A stretch of DNA of 51,385 nucleotides from Betaproteobacteria bacterium (GTDB lineage: Bacteria; Pseudomonadota; Gammaproteobacteria; Burkholderiales; SG8-39). Positions 8,536 through 17,170 of this stretch are shown here, piece by piece (positions within the stretch are counted from its first letter, which is position 1; every line of letters starts with the position of its first letter). The stretch covers positions 1 through 51,385 of the forward strand of contig SHXF01000021.1 of the NCBI GenBank assembly GCA_009693435.1. The letters run 5' to 3'. A program made the translations under genes and the position numbers. The notes beneath the pieces are model-generated. The model worked only from the letters and a program-made list of their open reading frames with translations. It did not search any database and was not told the origin of the DNA.

Positions 8536-9708
8536 GTGAAAAAATTCGCGCAGAGTGTCGTCAAAGCATGCTTGCTCATGGCGCTGGGACTCATAGCCTC
8601 CAACGCCGTCGCCCAGTCCGGTCCGATCAAGATCGGGGTGATGTTTCCGCTCACCGGTCCCATCGCGGCCAACGGCGTTCCCGAGCGGGATGCGGTCATG
8701 CAGGCGTTCGACGAAGAGAAGTACCAGATTGCGGGACGCAAGGTCGAGCTGGTATTCGAAGACAGCGTCGGGCGGCCGGATACCGGCCTGACCAAGGTGA
8801 AGGCGCTGGTGGAGCGCGACCGCGTTCACCTGCTGATCTCGGAGTTGGTCAGTTCCGTGGGTGCGGCGGTTGCACCGTACGCGCGCGAGGCGAAGATACC
8901 CTGGGTCAGCACCGTGGCCCTCGCCAGTCTGACCCGCAACCTGCGCAGCCCCTACATCTTCCGCTTCGTGCCCTCGTCGTATCAGTTCGGGATGGTGGCC
9001 GCCCAGTGGGCGAAGAAGCAGGGCTGGAAGAAGGTCTATTTCATCGGCTGGAACGCACCGCCTTCGCGGGAAGGCTACGAGGCGATGAAGAAAGTCTTCG
9101 GCGAGGAAAATGTGGTCGACGCCATGTTCCCCAACGTCGGCACGGCGGACTATGCGCCTTATCTGACCAAGATGGACCCGTCCAAGGCAGATGGCGTGTT
9201 CGCCGCGATGTGGGGCGCCGACGCGCCGCGCATCGCCCGCCAGTACGCGGAATTCGGCCTCAACAAGAAAATGCCGATTTTCGGCATGGGCGCGTTCACC
9301 AGCGAGGATCTGCTGGTCGACATGCCGCCGGAGGCCGAAGGCATCATGAGCGCGTACACCTACTGTGGCACGCTCGATACGGCCGAGAACAAGCGCTTCG
9401 TCGACGGCTTCACTTCGCGCTACAAGAATGCGCCGGGTTCCTATCAGTACATGGGCTACATGGCCGCGAAGATGGTCATACAGGCGTTGAAAGACATCAA
9501 GGGCAGGGCCGAGGACCGTGAGGCTTTCATCGCGGCGCTGGCCAAGGTGCAGTTGAATGGGCCGATGGGCATGGCACGGTTCGACGACCGGCAGGGCATG
9601 GTGGGCGACTTCTACGTGCTCAAGGTAACGAAAAAAGACGGCAAGCTGCAGAACACCTGTGTGGAGCGGATTCCGCAGGTGAGAGACCCGTACGACATGT
9701 TTCCGTGA
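8536..9708 (+). CDS. ABC transporter substrate-binding protein, LivK type (orphan)
   Basis: A 390-residue periplasmic binding protein of the Leu/Ile/Val-binding (type I fold) family. The signal peptide covers about residues 1-25 (ending ASNAVAQ) and the mature part opens IKIGVMFPLTGPIAANG, the normal start of the first lobe. The GTG start at 8536 is chosen because a full AAGGAGG site precedes it by 7 bases; longer in-frame starts lack one. No permease or ATPase gene is adjacent, so it may feed one of the two Liv transporters in the window, perhaps the binding-protein-less one at 27.3-30.5 kb. The ligand could be an aromatic or aliphatic acid and is not predictable from sequence. Confidence 0.9.
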   Translation: MKKFAQSVVKACLLMALGLIASNAVAQSGPIKIGVMFPLTGPIAANGVPERDAVMQAFDEEKYQIAGRKVELVFEDSVGRPDTGLTKVKALVERDRVHLLISELVSSVGAAVAPYAREAKIPWVSTVALASLTRNLRSPYIFRFVPSSYQFGMVAAQWAKKQGWKKVYFIGWNAPPSREGYEAMKKVFGEENVVDAMFPNVGTADYAPYLTKMDPSKADGVFAAMWGADAPRIARQYAEFGLNKKMPIFGMGAFTSEDLLVDMPPEAEGIMSAYTYCGTLDTAENKRFVDGFTSRYKNAPGSYQYMGYMAAKMVIQALKDIKGRAEDREAFIAALAKVQLNGPMGMARFDDRQGMVGDFYVLKVTKKDGKLQNTCVERIPQVRDPYDMFP

Positions 9709-9714
9709 GATTGG

Positions 9715-9813
9715 CCTGGGGTCTGCCTGAGAATTGCCCGGGGTTTGCCTGAGGTTCGCCTGAGGTTCGCCTGAGGTTCGCCCGGGGTTTGCCCGGGGTT
9801 TGCCTGGGGTCCG
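9715..9813. repeat. 11-bp tandem repeat array (nine units)
   Basis: Nine 11-bp units run without gaps from 9715 to 9813. Variants are CCTGAGGTTCG (three exact copies), CCCGGGGTTTG (three copies), CCTGGGGTCTG, CCTGAGAATTG and CCTGGGGTCCG. The array fills the space between the convergent LivK-type gene and the second LLM gene. Confidence 0.92.
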
Positions 9814-9839
9814 GGCATCGTTGACGCCGCGCGGAACGA

Positions 9840-10874
9840 TCAGGTCGCCGTTGCGGGCGCGGCGTCAGCCAGCGGCCCGAAATGCGGCATCACCTCGCTG
9901 GCGAACAGATCCAGCGAGCCCTGGGACTCGGCCAGGGTCAGATCGCCGAAGGCGAAGCGGCAGACGAAATAATTGCAGCCGGTGGCTGCGATCTGGCGCT
10001 CGATCTCGGCGCGCACCGTCGCCGGCGAGCCGCACACCATGGCATCGACCCTTTTCAGGCTGGGCAGGTCGCTCGAGTAACGTAACGGCTGGCCGCCGTG
10101 GTCGCGCCACAGCTTGGAGAAGCTCCTGTACCAGGCTGCGCCGGACCGGGCTGCGATACGATCGGCTGCGGCGTCGGTTTCGGCGATGCAGATGTGCCGC
10201 ACCGTGCCGATACGGCGTGTGCCCGCGACGGGTGTTGCCGCAGCGGTTTTCAGGTACGCATCGACGATGGCCCGGGTCGGCTCGCAGGGCGAGTTGGTGA
10301 CGACGTTCATGCCACGCCGTGCAGCCCACTCGGCGCTGCGCACGCTGCCGACGCCGTACCACAAGGGCGGGTGCGGCCGCTGCAGCGGCTTCAGCAGCAT
10401 CGGCACATCGAGGAACTTGAAATACGTGCCGCGATGGCGAACCTTGTCCGAGGTCAGCGCCATCAGCAATACGCCCAGGGCCTCGTCGAACACATCCGCG
10501 GATTCGAGATGGCTGACGTTGAAAAACGCCAGTTCGAAGGCTGAAATGCCGCGCCCCACGCCGAGTTCCAGCCGGCCGCCGCTCAAGTGATCCAGCATGC
10601 AGATTTCCGAGGCAAGGCGCAGCGGGTTGTACAGCGGCAATACGTACACCAGCGGGCCGAAGCGGATGCGTCGCGTGCGTTGCGCGACCGACGAAAGGAA
10701 AAGGCCGGGGGAGGGCGCCATGCCCAGAGGCGTGCCCTGGTGCTCGGCCAGGTGGTAGGCGTACAGGCCGTGACGCTCGTATTGTTCGATCAGCTGCAGC
10801 CGCTCTTCGTATAGTTGCCGCAGCGGCGCTTCCTTGTAGTCCAGGTGATCGAAAACCCCAAACGATACATTCAT
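9840..10874 (-). CDS. LLM-class flavin-dependent oxidoreductase (second paralogue)
   Basis: A 344-residue luciferase-like monooxygenase opening MNVSFGVFDHLDYKEAPLRQ, with AEHQGTPLGMAPSPGLFL, GGRLELGVGRG and PLWYGVGSVRSAEWAARR. It resembles the gene at 574-1620 over its whole length. The ATG at 10874 follows AAGGAAG and overlaps the livF stop codon by four bases (ATGA), so it is the last gene of the livKHMGF operon and likely translationally coupled. This implies that the transported compound, or a close product, is the oxygenase substrate. That is inference; the flavin reductase partner is not in the window. An 11-bp tandem repeat starts 26 bases beyond the stop. Confidence 0.9.
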   Translation of the reverse strand: MNVSFGVFDHLDYKEAPLRQLYEERLQLIEQYERHGLYAYHLAEHQGTPLGMAPSPGLFLSSVAQRTRRIRFGPLVYVLPLYNPLRLASEICMLDHLSGGRLELGVGRGISAFELAFFNVSHLESADVFDEALGVLLMALTSDKVRHRGTYFKFLDVPMLLKPLQRPHPPLWYGVGSVRSAEWAARRGMNVVTNSPCEPTRAIVDAYLKTAAATPVAGTRRIGTVRHICIAETDAAADRIAARSGAAWYRSFSKLWRDHGGQPLRYSSDLPSLKRVDAMVCGSPATVRAEIERQIAATGCNYFVCRFAFGDLTLAESQGSLDLFASEVMPHFGPLADAAPATAT

Positions 10875-11602
10875 GTCGTGTCTTCCTTTCGATCGCCGGG
10901 CTGTTGCTCGAAGCCGAGCAGGCTTTCGAGGAGCGCCGGCGTGTCTTTGAGCGCGGCGCTGGATCCGTCGTGCACGATGCGGCCGCGATCCATGATCAGG
11001 CAGCGGTCGCATATATCCAGCGCGATATCGACCCGCTGTTCGACCAGGAACACGGTCACCGATCGATCCGCGGAGACTTTGCGGATCGCCTCCGCCAGCA
11101 GTTCGACGACGATGGGCGCCAGACCCTCCGAGGGCTCGTCCATCAGCAGCAACTGCGGATTGCCTATAAGCGCCCGTGCGATGGACAGCATCTGCTGCTC
11201 CCCGCCGGACAATTGATTGCCGAGGTTGCCCATGCGGCTGTGCAGGGCCGGAAATATTTCAAGCAGTGCTGCTTCGGTCCAGCGGCCGGGACGGGCGGCG
11301 ACGGAAAGGTTTTCGCGCACGCTCAGGCTGGGAAATACTTCGCGCGCCTGCGGCACATAGCCGATGCCCAGATGGGAGCGCTTGTGGATCGGCAAGGCCG
11401 AGATATCCCTGCCGTCCAGCAGCAGCGCGCCCTTGTGCCGCATGGCGCGGCCCACGATCAGCTCGAGCAAAGTACTCTTGCCGACGCCATTGCGGCCTAT
11501 CAGCGCCACCGGCTCGGAGGGCACGAGCGACAGGTTCAGGTCTTCGACCACCGTGGTCTGTCCCCAGCCGCCGGAAAAACCCTGCAACTCAAGAATGGCC
11601 AT
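10871..11602 (-). CDS. livF: Branched-chain amino acid-type ABC transporter ATPase LivF
   Basis: A 243-residue ABC ATPase with Walker A GRNGVGKST, signature LSGGEQQM, Walker B LLLMDEP and switch His replaced by the LivF-typical VEQRVD. It powers import through LivH/LivM. The start at 11602 (MAILELQG) overlaps the end of livG by 14 bases. A longer frame reaches 11659, but the added residues (PSISVAPPAPALLL) are not LivF-like. Neither start has a convincing ribosome binding site, so translation is probably coupled to livG. Its stop overlaps the LLM start. Confidence 0.92.
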   Translation of the reverse strand: MAILELQGFSGGWGQTTVVEDLNLSLVPSEPVALIGRNGVGKSTLLELIVGRAMRHKGALLLDGRDISALPIHKRSHLGIGYVPQAREVFPSLSVRENLSVAARPGRWTEAALLEIFPALHSRMGNLGNQLSGGEQQMLSIARALIGNPQLLLMDEPSEGLAPIVVELLAEAIRKVSADRSVTVFLVEQRVDIALDICDRCLIMDRGRIVHDGSSAALKDTPALLESLLGFEQQPGDRKEDTT

Positions 11603-12380
11603 GGGAGGACCGTTCAACAGCAGTGCGGGCGCCGGCGGCGCGACCGAGATAGACGGCACGCACCTCGGGCGAGGCCATTACATCCTCGGGAGGCCCGGAC
11701 ATGAACACGGCGCCGTTGACCAGGACCATCACCTCACGCGCGAAGCGGCGGACGATTTTCATGTCGTGTTCGATGATGAGGATTGCCATGTCGGCGGGAA
11801 GCCGCGCGATCACGTCGAGCACGCGGGCCATCTCGTTGCCGGGGACGCCAGCCGCAGGTTCGTCGAGCAGCAGCACTTTCGGATTCAGCGCCAGGGCCAG
11901 GGCGATTTCGACGATGCGTTGCTTGCCGTAGGAAATCTTCGCGACCGGCCAATGGCGTTCTTCGCCCAATCCCAGTTCATCGATCAGCGCCTCGGCGCGC
12001 GCTATCAATTCCTTGTTGGCCCACGCCGGTCGAAACAATTGCCGGCTTGCGCCATGCGCTTCGCTGAGCGCAAGGTAAACGTTCTCCAGCACCGTCAGTT
12101 GCTGGAACTGGCTGTTTATCTGGAAGGTGCGCGCCAGGCCGCGCTTTACCCGCCGGTGCGGCGCCAGGGTCGTGACATCCTCGCCGGCAAGAAACACGCG
12201 GCCCGCATCGGGGACCAGAGTCCCGGACAACAGACCGACCAGCGTCGATTTGCCGGCGCCGTTGGGACCGATGAGTGCCTGGCGCGCGCCGCGCTTCAGG
12301 CGCAGATCGATGTGGTCGGACACCAGCAAGGCGCCGAAGTGCTTGGTCAGGCCGGTGGTTTCCAGCAGGATGTCGCTCAT
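11589..12380 (-). CDS. livG: Branched-chain amino acid-type ABC transporter ATPase LivG
   Basis: A 263-residue ABC ATPase with Walker A GPNGAGKST, LivG-typical LARTFQINSQFQQLTVLENV, a signature region ISYGKQRIVEIALAL, and Walker B VLLLDEPAAG followed by IIEHDMKIV. The signature has SYGKQR rather than LSGGQQ, which is common in LivG. The ATG at 12380 overlaps the livM stop (ATGA). It pairs with LivF as the heterodimeric motor. Confidence 0.93.
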   Translation of the reverse strand: MSDILLETTGLTKHFGALLVSDHIDLRLKRGARQALIGPNGAGKSTLVGLLSGTLVPDAGRVFLAGEDVTTLAPHRRVKRGLARTFQINSQFQQLTVLENVYLALSEAHGASRQLFRPAWANKELIARAEALIDELGLGEERHWPVAKISYGKQRIVEIALALALNPKVLLLDEPAAGVPGNEMARVLDVIARLPADMAILIIEHDMKIVRRFAREVMVLVNGAVFMSGPPEDVMASPEVRAVYLGRAAGARTAVERSSHGHS

Positions 12381-13357
12381 GACCGCCTGGGTAGAAAAGC
12401 AGCAGCACGGTCGAGCAAGCCCATCAAACCGCCTCGCGCCACCAGTACCACGGCAACCAGCAGCACGCCGATCGCGAACATCCAGTTGTACGGGTCGATG
12501 ATGGCGGCGAAATGGTGGAGCACCATATATACGGCGGTGCCGACGATGGCGCCGTAGAGCCGACCGGCGCCGCCCAGTACCAGCATGATCAGCACGGCGG
12601 CCGACATGTCCAGGCTGTAGACCTCGAGCCCGACGAATTTGGTCGTCTGTGCGGAGAGCGCCCCGGCAACGCCGGCCATGAATCCGCTGAACACGTAGAT
12701 CGTCACCAGCTGCAGCGTGACATTCGCGCCGAGCAACTGCATGCGGCCTCGATTCTGGCGAATGCCCTGCAGCGCCAGTCCGAAGGGCGAGGCGACCAGC
12801 CGGCGGGCAATGAAAAACAGGATGAACAGCCAGGCGAGTGCGTAGAGGTAGCTGGTCTGACCGAAGACCGACCACGGAAAGGTGCCGAACAGCGGTTGCA
12901 GCCTGATGTCCTGCAGACCGTTGTCGCCGCCGGTGATGCTGCCGGCCGCGTTGGCGATCTGGTGCGCAATGAGGCCGAGCGCGAGCGTGGTCATGATCAG
13001 CGGCAGGCCTTGCAGATGCAGGATCAGCACGCCGATTACCAGTGCCAGCAGGGCGCTCAGGCCGCCCGCCATGAGCACGCCGCTGATGGGTTCCTGCCAG
13101 CCATGGAGCGCGATCAATGCCGCAGCGTAGGCGCCCGTGCCAAAAAATACGGCATGGCCCAGGGTGACGATCCCCGCGAATCCGAGCGCGAGATCCAGCG
13201 AGAGCACGAACAGGGTCATCACGGCGATGCTGGCGGCAAGCGACAGATAGCCTTGGAAGAGGAAGAGTACGGCGAGCGCGGCCAGCCAGGGCAGCCACTC
13301 GAGCATGTGGATGGGCCTGGGGGTCAATCGCGGCGAGTGGCTATACGGTGCGCTCAT
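12377..13357 (-). CDS. livM: Branched-chain amino acid-type ABC transporter permease LivM
   Basis: A 326-residue integral membrane permease with about 8-10 hydrophobic segments. Family landmarks are LDLALGFAGIVTLGHAVFFG, the EAA-like stretch ALQGIRQNRGRMQLLGANV and MLVLGGAGRLYGAIVGTAV. The ATG at 13357 overlaps the livH stop (ATGA); an internal ATG near 13304 (MLEWLPW) is possible but would break the overlap. It forms the channel with LivH. Confidence 0.92.
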   Translation of the reverse strand: MSAPYSHSPRLTPRPIHMLEWLPWLAALAVLFLFQGYLSLAASIAVMTLFVLSLDLALGFAGIVTLGHAVFFGTGAYAAALIALHGWQEPISGVLMAGGLSALLALVIGVLILHLQGLPLIMTTLALGLIAHQIANAAGSITGGDNGLQDIRLQPLFGTFPWSVFGQTSYLYALAWLFILFFIARRLVASPFGLALQGIRQNRGRMQLLGANVTLQLVTIYVFSGFMAGVAGALSAQTTKFVGLEVYSLDMSAAVLIMLVLGGAGRLYGAIVGTAVYMVLHHFAAIIDPYNWMFAIGVLLVAVVLVARGGLMGLLDRAAAFLPRRS

Positions 13358-14220
13358 CCCCTCGCTCCCGCGAAGCTGTGGCGATAGCGCCACAGCAGGA
13401 TGCCGATCAGGATCAGGTAGACCACAAAAGCGCTGGCTGCCGGATACAGGAAGCGCAGGCCGGTATCGATGATGCCGACGATGATCGCCATGATCGCCGT
13501 GCTGCGGATATTGCCGAGTCCGGCGATGGTGACCACGACCAGGAACAGCGCCAGGTATTTGAACGGGTATTGCGGCTCCAGCGGCAGGATCTGATAGCCG
13601 ATGGCGCCGCCGAAAGCAGCCAGGCCGCTGCCCAGGGCAAAGGTGGCGGAAAACATCCGGTCGACGTTGATGCCGACCGCCTGCGCCATGCTGCGGTTGT
13701 CCACCGCCGCGCGCAGACGCGCGCCGAAGCTCGTCCTGTCGAACAGCAGCCAGAGCGCGAGCATCAAGGCCAGGCCGACGACGATCAGCATGATGCGGTA
13801 GTTCTGCACCTGCAGCACCCCCAGATCGGTATTGCCGGCCAGCCACGGGGGCAGGGTCGAGGGCATTGGATTGGGGCCGAAGAAGTAATTCAATCCGGCA
13901 ATGGTGATGAAAATGAGACCGATGGTCAGCAGCACCTGGTCGAGTTCGCCCGAGCCATAGAGACGCGTATAGACGAGGCGTTCTATCGGCACGCTGATCA
14001 GGGCCACGGCCAGGGTGGCCATCAACGCCGCCAGCGGGAAGGGAATGTCCCATCCGGACATCCAGGAAAGCGCAAGGTAGCCGCCCACCGCAGCGAAGGC
14101 GCCGTGGGCCATGTTGACAACGCGCATCAGGCCGAGCGTCACCGCCAGGCCTACGGAAATGATGAACAGCACCATCCCGTAGGACAGGCCGTACACCAGC
14201 ACGAAGAAAACGGCGCTCAT
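13354..14220 (-). CDS. livH: Branched-chain amino acid-type ABC transporter permease LivH
   Basis: A 288-residue permease with about eight membrane segments. Typical LivH stretches are LAVTLGLMRVVNMAHGAF near residue 25, LRAAVDNRSMAQAVGINV (cytoplasmic EAA-like loop) and VVTIAGLGNIRSTAIMAI. AGGAA lies about 9 bases before the ATG at 14220. It is the second gene of livKHMGF, 88 bases after livK; that gap contains a small perfect hairpin (14248-14264). Confidence 0.93.
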   Translation of the reverse strand: MSAVFFVLVYGLSYGMVLFIISVGLAVTLGLMRVVNMAHGAFAAVGGYLALSWMSGWDIPFPLAALMATLAVALISVPIERLVYTRLYGSGELDQVLLTIGLIFITIAGLNYFFGPNPMPSTLPPWLAGNTDLGVLQVQNYRIMLIVVGLALMLALWLLFDRTSFGARLRAAVDNRSMAQAVGINVDRMFSATFALGSGLAAFGGAIGYQILPLEPQYPFKYLALFLVVVTIAGLGNIRSTAIMAIIVGIIDTGLRFLYPAASAFVVYLILIGILLWRYRHSFAGARG

Positions 14221-14247
14221 CGGGCGGGTTCCTGCAGTACGCCGCGG

Positions 14248-14264
14248 GGAGCCGGAACGGCTCC
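14248..14264 (-). terminator. Hairpin between livK and livH (possible attenuator)
   Basis: GGAGCCG-GAA-CGGCTCC forms a perfect 7-bp stem with a three-base loop. No T-run follows, so it is not a classic intrinsic terminator. A structure at this place commonly keeps binding-protein mRNA more abundant than permease mRNA; applying that here is inference. Confidence 0.4.
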
Positions 14265-14308
14265 GGCAATCGTCCGGCGGCGCCTGTTCCGCATTTCCTG
14301 GAGGTTGC

Positions 14309-15490
14309 CTACTTGTTGAGCTCCGACCACGGATCCTTGAACGCGCTGAACGTGTCGACGACTTCGTTCATCAATTTGCCCTCGGCCCTGACGACCTTGC
14401 GGATATAGATGTTCTGAATGATGTTGCGCGTGGCGGGATCGATGCTGACCGGCCCGCGCGGGCTCTTCCAGGCAAAGCCCTTGGCCGCTTCCGCCGCCGC
14501 CGTGCCGTCGAATGGCTTGCCCTTCTGCGATTCGATCATGCGGTAGATCACGCGCATGCCGTCGAACGCCGTGACCATGGCGAAATTCGGAATCTCGCCG
14601 GGGAATTTCTCCGCCAGCTTGGCGACGAACTGTTTGTTCTCGTCGTTCTTCAGCGCAGCCGCGTAGTACAGCGTGCTGTGATAGCCGAGCGCCGACTCGC
14701 CCAGTGAAGGCAGATCCGGATCGTCGCTTTCGCCCACGCCGATAAACACCGTGGTCTTGAGCAGGTCACGCGCCGCAACCGCCTTGATGAAGTTGAGGGC
14801 CGGCGCGCCGTTGGGAATGAACACGTGCACCACATCCGGCCTGGCATTGGCGATGCGCTCGACGAAGGGCGCGTAGTCCACCGTGTTCAACGCCATGCGG
14901 TCTTCACCGAGCACCGTGCCGCCCAGTTTCGTGAATTGCGTCTTGAAGGATTCCTGCGAATCGTGGCCGGGCGCGAAATCGGACACGGCAATGTAGGCGC
15001 GTTTCTTGTTCTGCTTGATCGCCCATTGCGCGGCCGGATACCCCGTTTGCCAGGCGCTGGAGGCGACGCGAATGAAATACGGCGACTGCTTGAGAATCGG
15101 CGGTGAAGCGGCCACGAAAATGACGCCGGGTGTCTTGGTTTCATTCAGCACCGAGGCGGCGGCAGATGCGTCCGGCGACAGGTAGAAGCCGCCCAGGACC
15201 GATACTTTCTCGCGCACCACCAGTTCTTCCGCCTGGCGCTTGGCATTGGCAGGATTCGGGCCGCCGACGTCGCGGTACACCAGTTCGATTTCGCGGTCGC
15301 CCGCGCGGGTGCCGTTCAGCGCCTGGAAAACCTCTATGCCCTGGCGAAATTGCTTGCCTGAGAGGGCAAACGGACCGGAAAACTGGCCGACAATGCCTAC
15401 CCTGATTTTTTCCTGCGCCACGGCCGTCGAGGCTGCAGTGCCGAAGGCCAGCGCCAGCGCACCGACCGCGATCGAGCGAATATTCCTCAT
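14309..15490 (-). CDS. livK: ABC transporter substrate-binding protein LivK
   Basis: A 393-residue periplasmic binding protein. Signal peptide near residues 1-25 (ASTAVAQ), mature start EKIRVGIVGQFSGPFALSG, and family stretches VYRDVGGPNPANAKRQAEEL and IAVSDFAPGHDSQESFK. GGGAGGAG precedes the ATG at 15490. It is the first gene of the liv operon and should set its specificity. It resembles the orphan binding protein at 39537-40706 closely (same GGPNP, APGHDS and IQN/VQNMY blocks), more than the other two LivK-type proteins in the window, which suggests related ligands. Confidence 0.93.
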   Translation of the reverse strand: MRNIRSIAVGALALAFGTAASTAVAQEKIRVGIVGQFSGPFALSGKQFRQGIEVFQALNGTRAGDREIELVYRDVGGPNPANAKRQAEELVVREKVSVLGGFYLSPDASAAASVLNETKTPGVIFVAASPPILKQSPYFIRVASSAWQTGYPAAQWAIKQNKKRAYIAVSDFAPGHDSQESFKTQFTKLGGTVLGEDRMALNTVDYAPFVERIANARPDVVHVFIPNGAPALNFIKAVAARDLLKTTVFIGVGESDDPDLPSLGESALGYHSTLYYAAALKNDENKQFVAKLAEKFPGEIPNFAMVTAFDGMRVIYRMIESQKGKPFDGTAAAEAAKGFAWKSPRGPVSIDPATRNIIQNIYIRKVVRAEGKLMNEVVDTFSAFKDPWSELNK

Positions 15491-15583
15491 GTCTGCTCCT
15501 CCCTCGTTGGTTTCAATTGCCGATTGTCGATAATTGCGAAGTGTACTCCGCGCCGGGCGCTGCCTGATCACGCCACGCTCTTT

Positions 15584-15613
15584 GTGCCGGTACTGTTCGT
15601 GCCCGTACTCTTC
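15584..15613. repeat. Two-copy 15-bp direct repeat in a divergent promoter region
   Basis: GTGCCGGTACTGTTC (15584-15598) is followed at once by GTGCCCGTACTCTTC (15599-15613), with two differences. It lies between livK and the DUF1330 gene, where a regulator could bind, but it could also be simple slippage. Confidence 0.5.
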
Positions 15614-15668
15614 GCATAGACGCCCTGACGGTCGTGCCATACTGGCGCCGAACCAACAGGAGGAAACC

Positions 15669-15956
15669 ATGCCGGCTTATCTCGTCTCGCGGGTCCGCGT
15701 CATCGATGAGGCGCGCTTTGCCAAATATCGGGAAGCATCGATACCCGTCGCGGAGAAATTCGGCGCCGAATATCTGGCGCGCAGCGACAAGGTCGAAGCC
15801 CTGGACGGAAATTACGATGGCCGTCGCCTGGTGATCATCAGGTTTCCGGATTCCAGGGCAGCCCGCGCGTTCTGGAATTCGCCGGAATACCAGGCGGTTC
15901 GCGAGCTGCGCCTGGGTGCGGCAGAAATAGACATCTGGCTGGTGCCGGAGGATTGA
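15669..15956 (+). CDS. DUF1330 family protein
   Basis: A 95-residue ferredoxin-like (dimeric alpha/beta barrel) protein. It starts MPAYLVSRVRVIDEARFAKY and has RLVIIRFPDSRAARAFWNSP-EY, the core DUF1330 pattern. AGGAGG lies 5 bases before the ATG. Function in the family is unproven; members often sit in catabolic clusters. A second, clearly related copy is at 41784-42068. It is divergent from livK. Confidence 0.88.
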   Translation: MPAYLVSRVRVIDEARFAKYREASIPVAEKFGAEYLARSDKVEALDGNYDGRRLVIIRFPDSRAARAFWNSPEYQAVRELRLGAAEIDIWLVPED

Positions 15957-16024
15957 TCCACCGCTCGTTCCGCCACGCCGCAACGCGGTTGCGCACGGCG
16001 CCGTACTGCCTCAGACGGACTGCC

Positions 16025-16999
16025 TCATATCAGCCCGGCTTCCCGGTAGTAGCGAGCCGCGCCCGGGTGGAGCGGGATCGCTGTCTGCGCGATTTTCCCG
16101 GGCACCAGCGGGTAGGTCAGCGGACTGATGTCCGGCGGCAGGTGGCGATACTGGCGCTCGATGATGTCGGTGGTGGTGCAGGCGGCCCGCGCCATGACAT
16201 AGGCCACATCGTCGGGAAATTCCGGCCGCACCAGCATCACCCAGTCTGACCAGTCGATGGCCTCTATGGTTTCGGTTTGTCCCGTCAGGCGGATGGGGGC
16301 GAGGTTGGTTTGCCAGCCGTAGCGCTTGTTCAGATTGCGCAACACTTCCTTGTCGAACTGCAGGAAATTGAGCGGCATGTCGCGCGCCAGGTTGCGCCAG
16401 TAGGGCGTCATGATCGCTTCATAGAAGAGCACATTGGCGCGTCCCTCGCGCACTGCCAACGCCGCCTGATCGGGCGGGTTGGATTCGACGAACGAGCCGC
16501 CCCATTCGCGGATGGTCTCCGGTGCAAGTCCGGCTTCCTCCAGCAAACGGTGCACGGTATAGCCCATGTAGCTGATGCCGTCGTTCGGTTGGGTGGATAT
16601 ATGCAGCCTCGGCTTCTTCTCGCGGATGTCGTCGAAGTTCCTGATTCCAAGGCGCGCGTCGACTGCGAATAACAGGCTGTCGGTCTGCGGCAGGGTGCCC
16701 AGCGAAACCAGATTGCGCACCGGCTTGCCTTCGTAGATGCCGCTGCCGTCGATCGCATTGCGCAACATGTGCGCGGGCGTGGACATGGCCATGTCGACCT
16801 CGCCGTTGCCGACCGCGTAGACCGTTTCCGAACCGCAGAAGGGCGTGCTCCAGATGGCGTATCGCGAGCCGGGTTGCGCCGCCTCCATCACCTGCGAGCC
16901 GAGCCAGCCGGCCATGCGGTGCAGATTGGCCCAACCCCAATCGCCCATGAAATGCAGTTCGAGTTTGCGCTCGATGCGCGGCATTGCGGTCGTGCTCAT
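16025..16999 (-). CDS. TAXI-family TRAP transporter solute-binding protein, no signal peptide
   Basis: A 324-residue TAXI-type solute receptor: GDWGWANLHRMAGWLGSQV, SETVYAVGNGEVDMAMSTPA and QPNDGISYMGYTVHRLLEEA match the family. The N-terminus MSTTAMPRIERKLELHF is charged with no hydrophobic stretch, so no Sec signal is visible, although TAXI receptors are normally periplasmic. GGAGG precedes the ATG at 16999 with good spacing, so this start is well supported. No DctQ/DctM permease is nearby. It may be cytoplasmic, or have lost transport function; this is inference. It is divergent from the VOC gene. Confidence 0.85.
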   Translation of the reverse strand: MSTTAMPRIERKLELHFMGDWGWANLHRMAGWLGSQVMEAAQPGSRYAIWSTPFCGSETVYAVGNGEVDMAMSTPAHMLRNAIDGSGIYEGKPVRNLVSLGTLPQTDSLLFAVDARLGIRNFDDIREKKPRLHISTQPNDGISYMGYTVHRLLEEAGLAPETIREWGGSFVESNPPDQAALAVREGRANVLFYEAIMTPYWRNLARDMPLNFLQFDKEVLRNLNKRYGWQTNLAPIRLTGQTETIEAIDWSDWVMLVRPEFPDDVAYVMARAACTTTDIIERQYRHLPPDISPLTYPLVPGKIAQTAIPLHPGAARYYREAGLI

Positions 17000-17170
17000 C
17001 CCGGTTTCCTCCCTGTTTTCAGAGCGGTTGCGCCAGGAGCGGATCCGCCCCTATTGCAGCGCGTTCCGCGATGCCGCCGGTGCGCTGCATCTGCGACTCT
17101 GCCTGTGATATTGTGCCGTGTATTAGCTTGCAACTGCGCTGGTTGCAGGAACATTTTTTCGAGGTGAACC

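Noticed and set aside
12377..14269. 630-residue frame joining livH and livM sequence
   Set aside because: Its first half is a shadow of livH; the real LivM starts at 13357.
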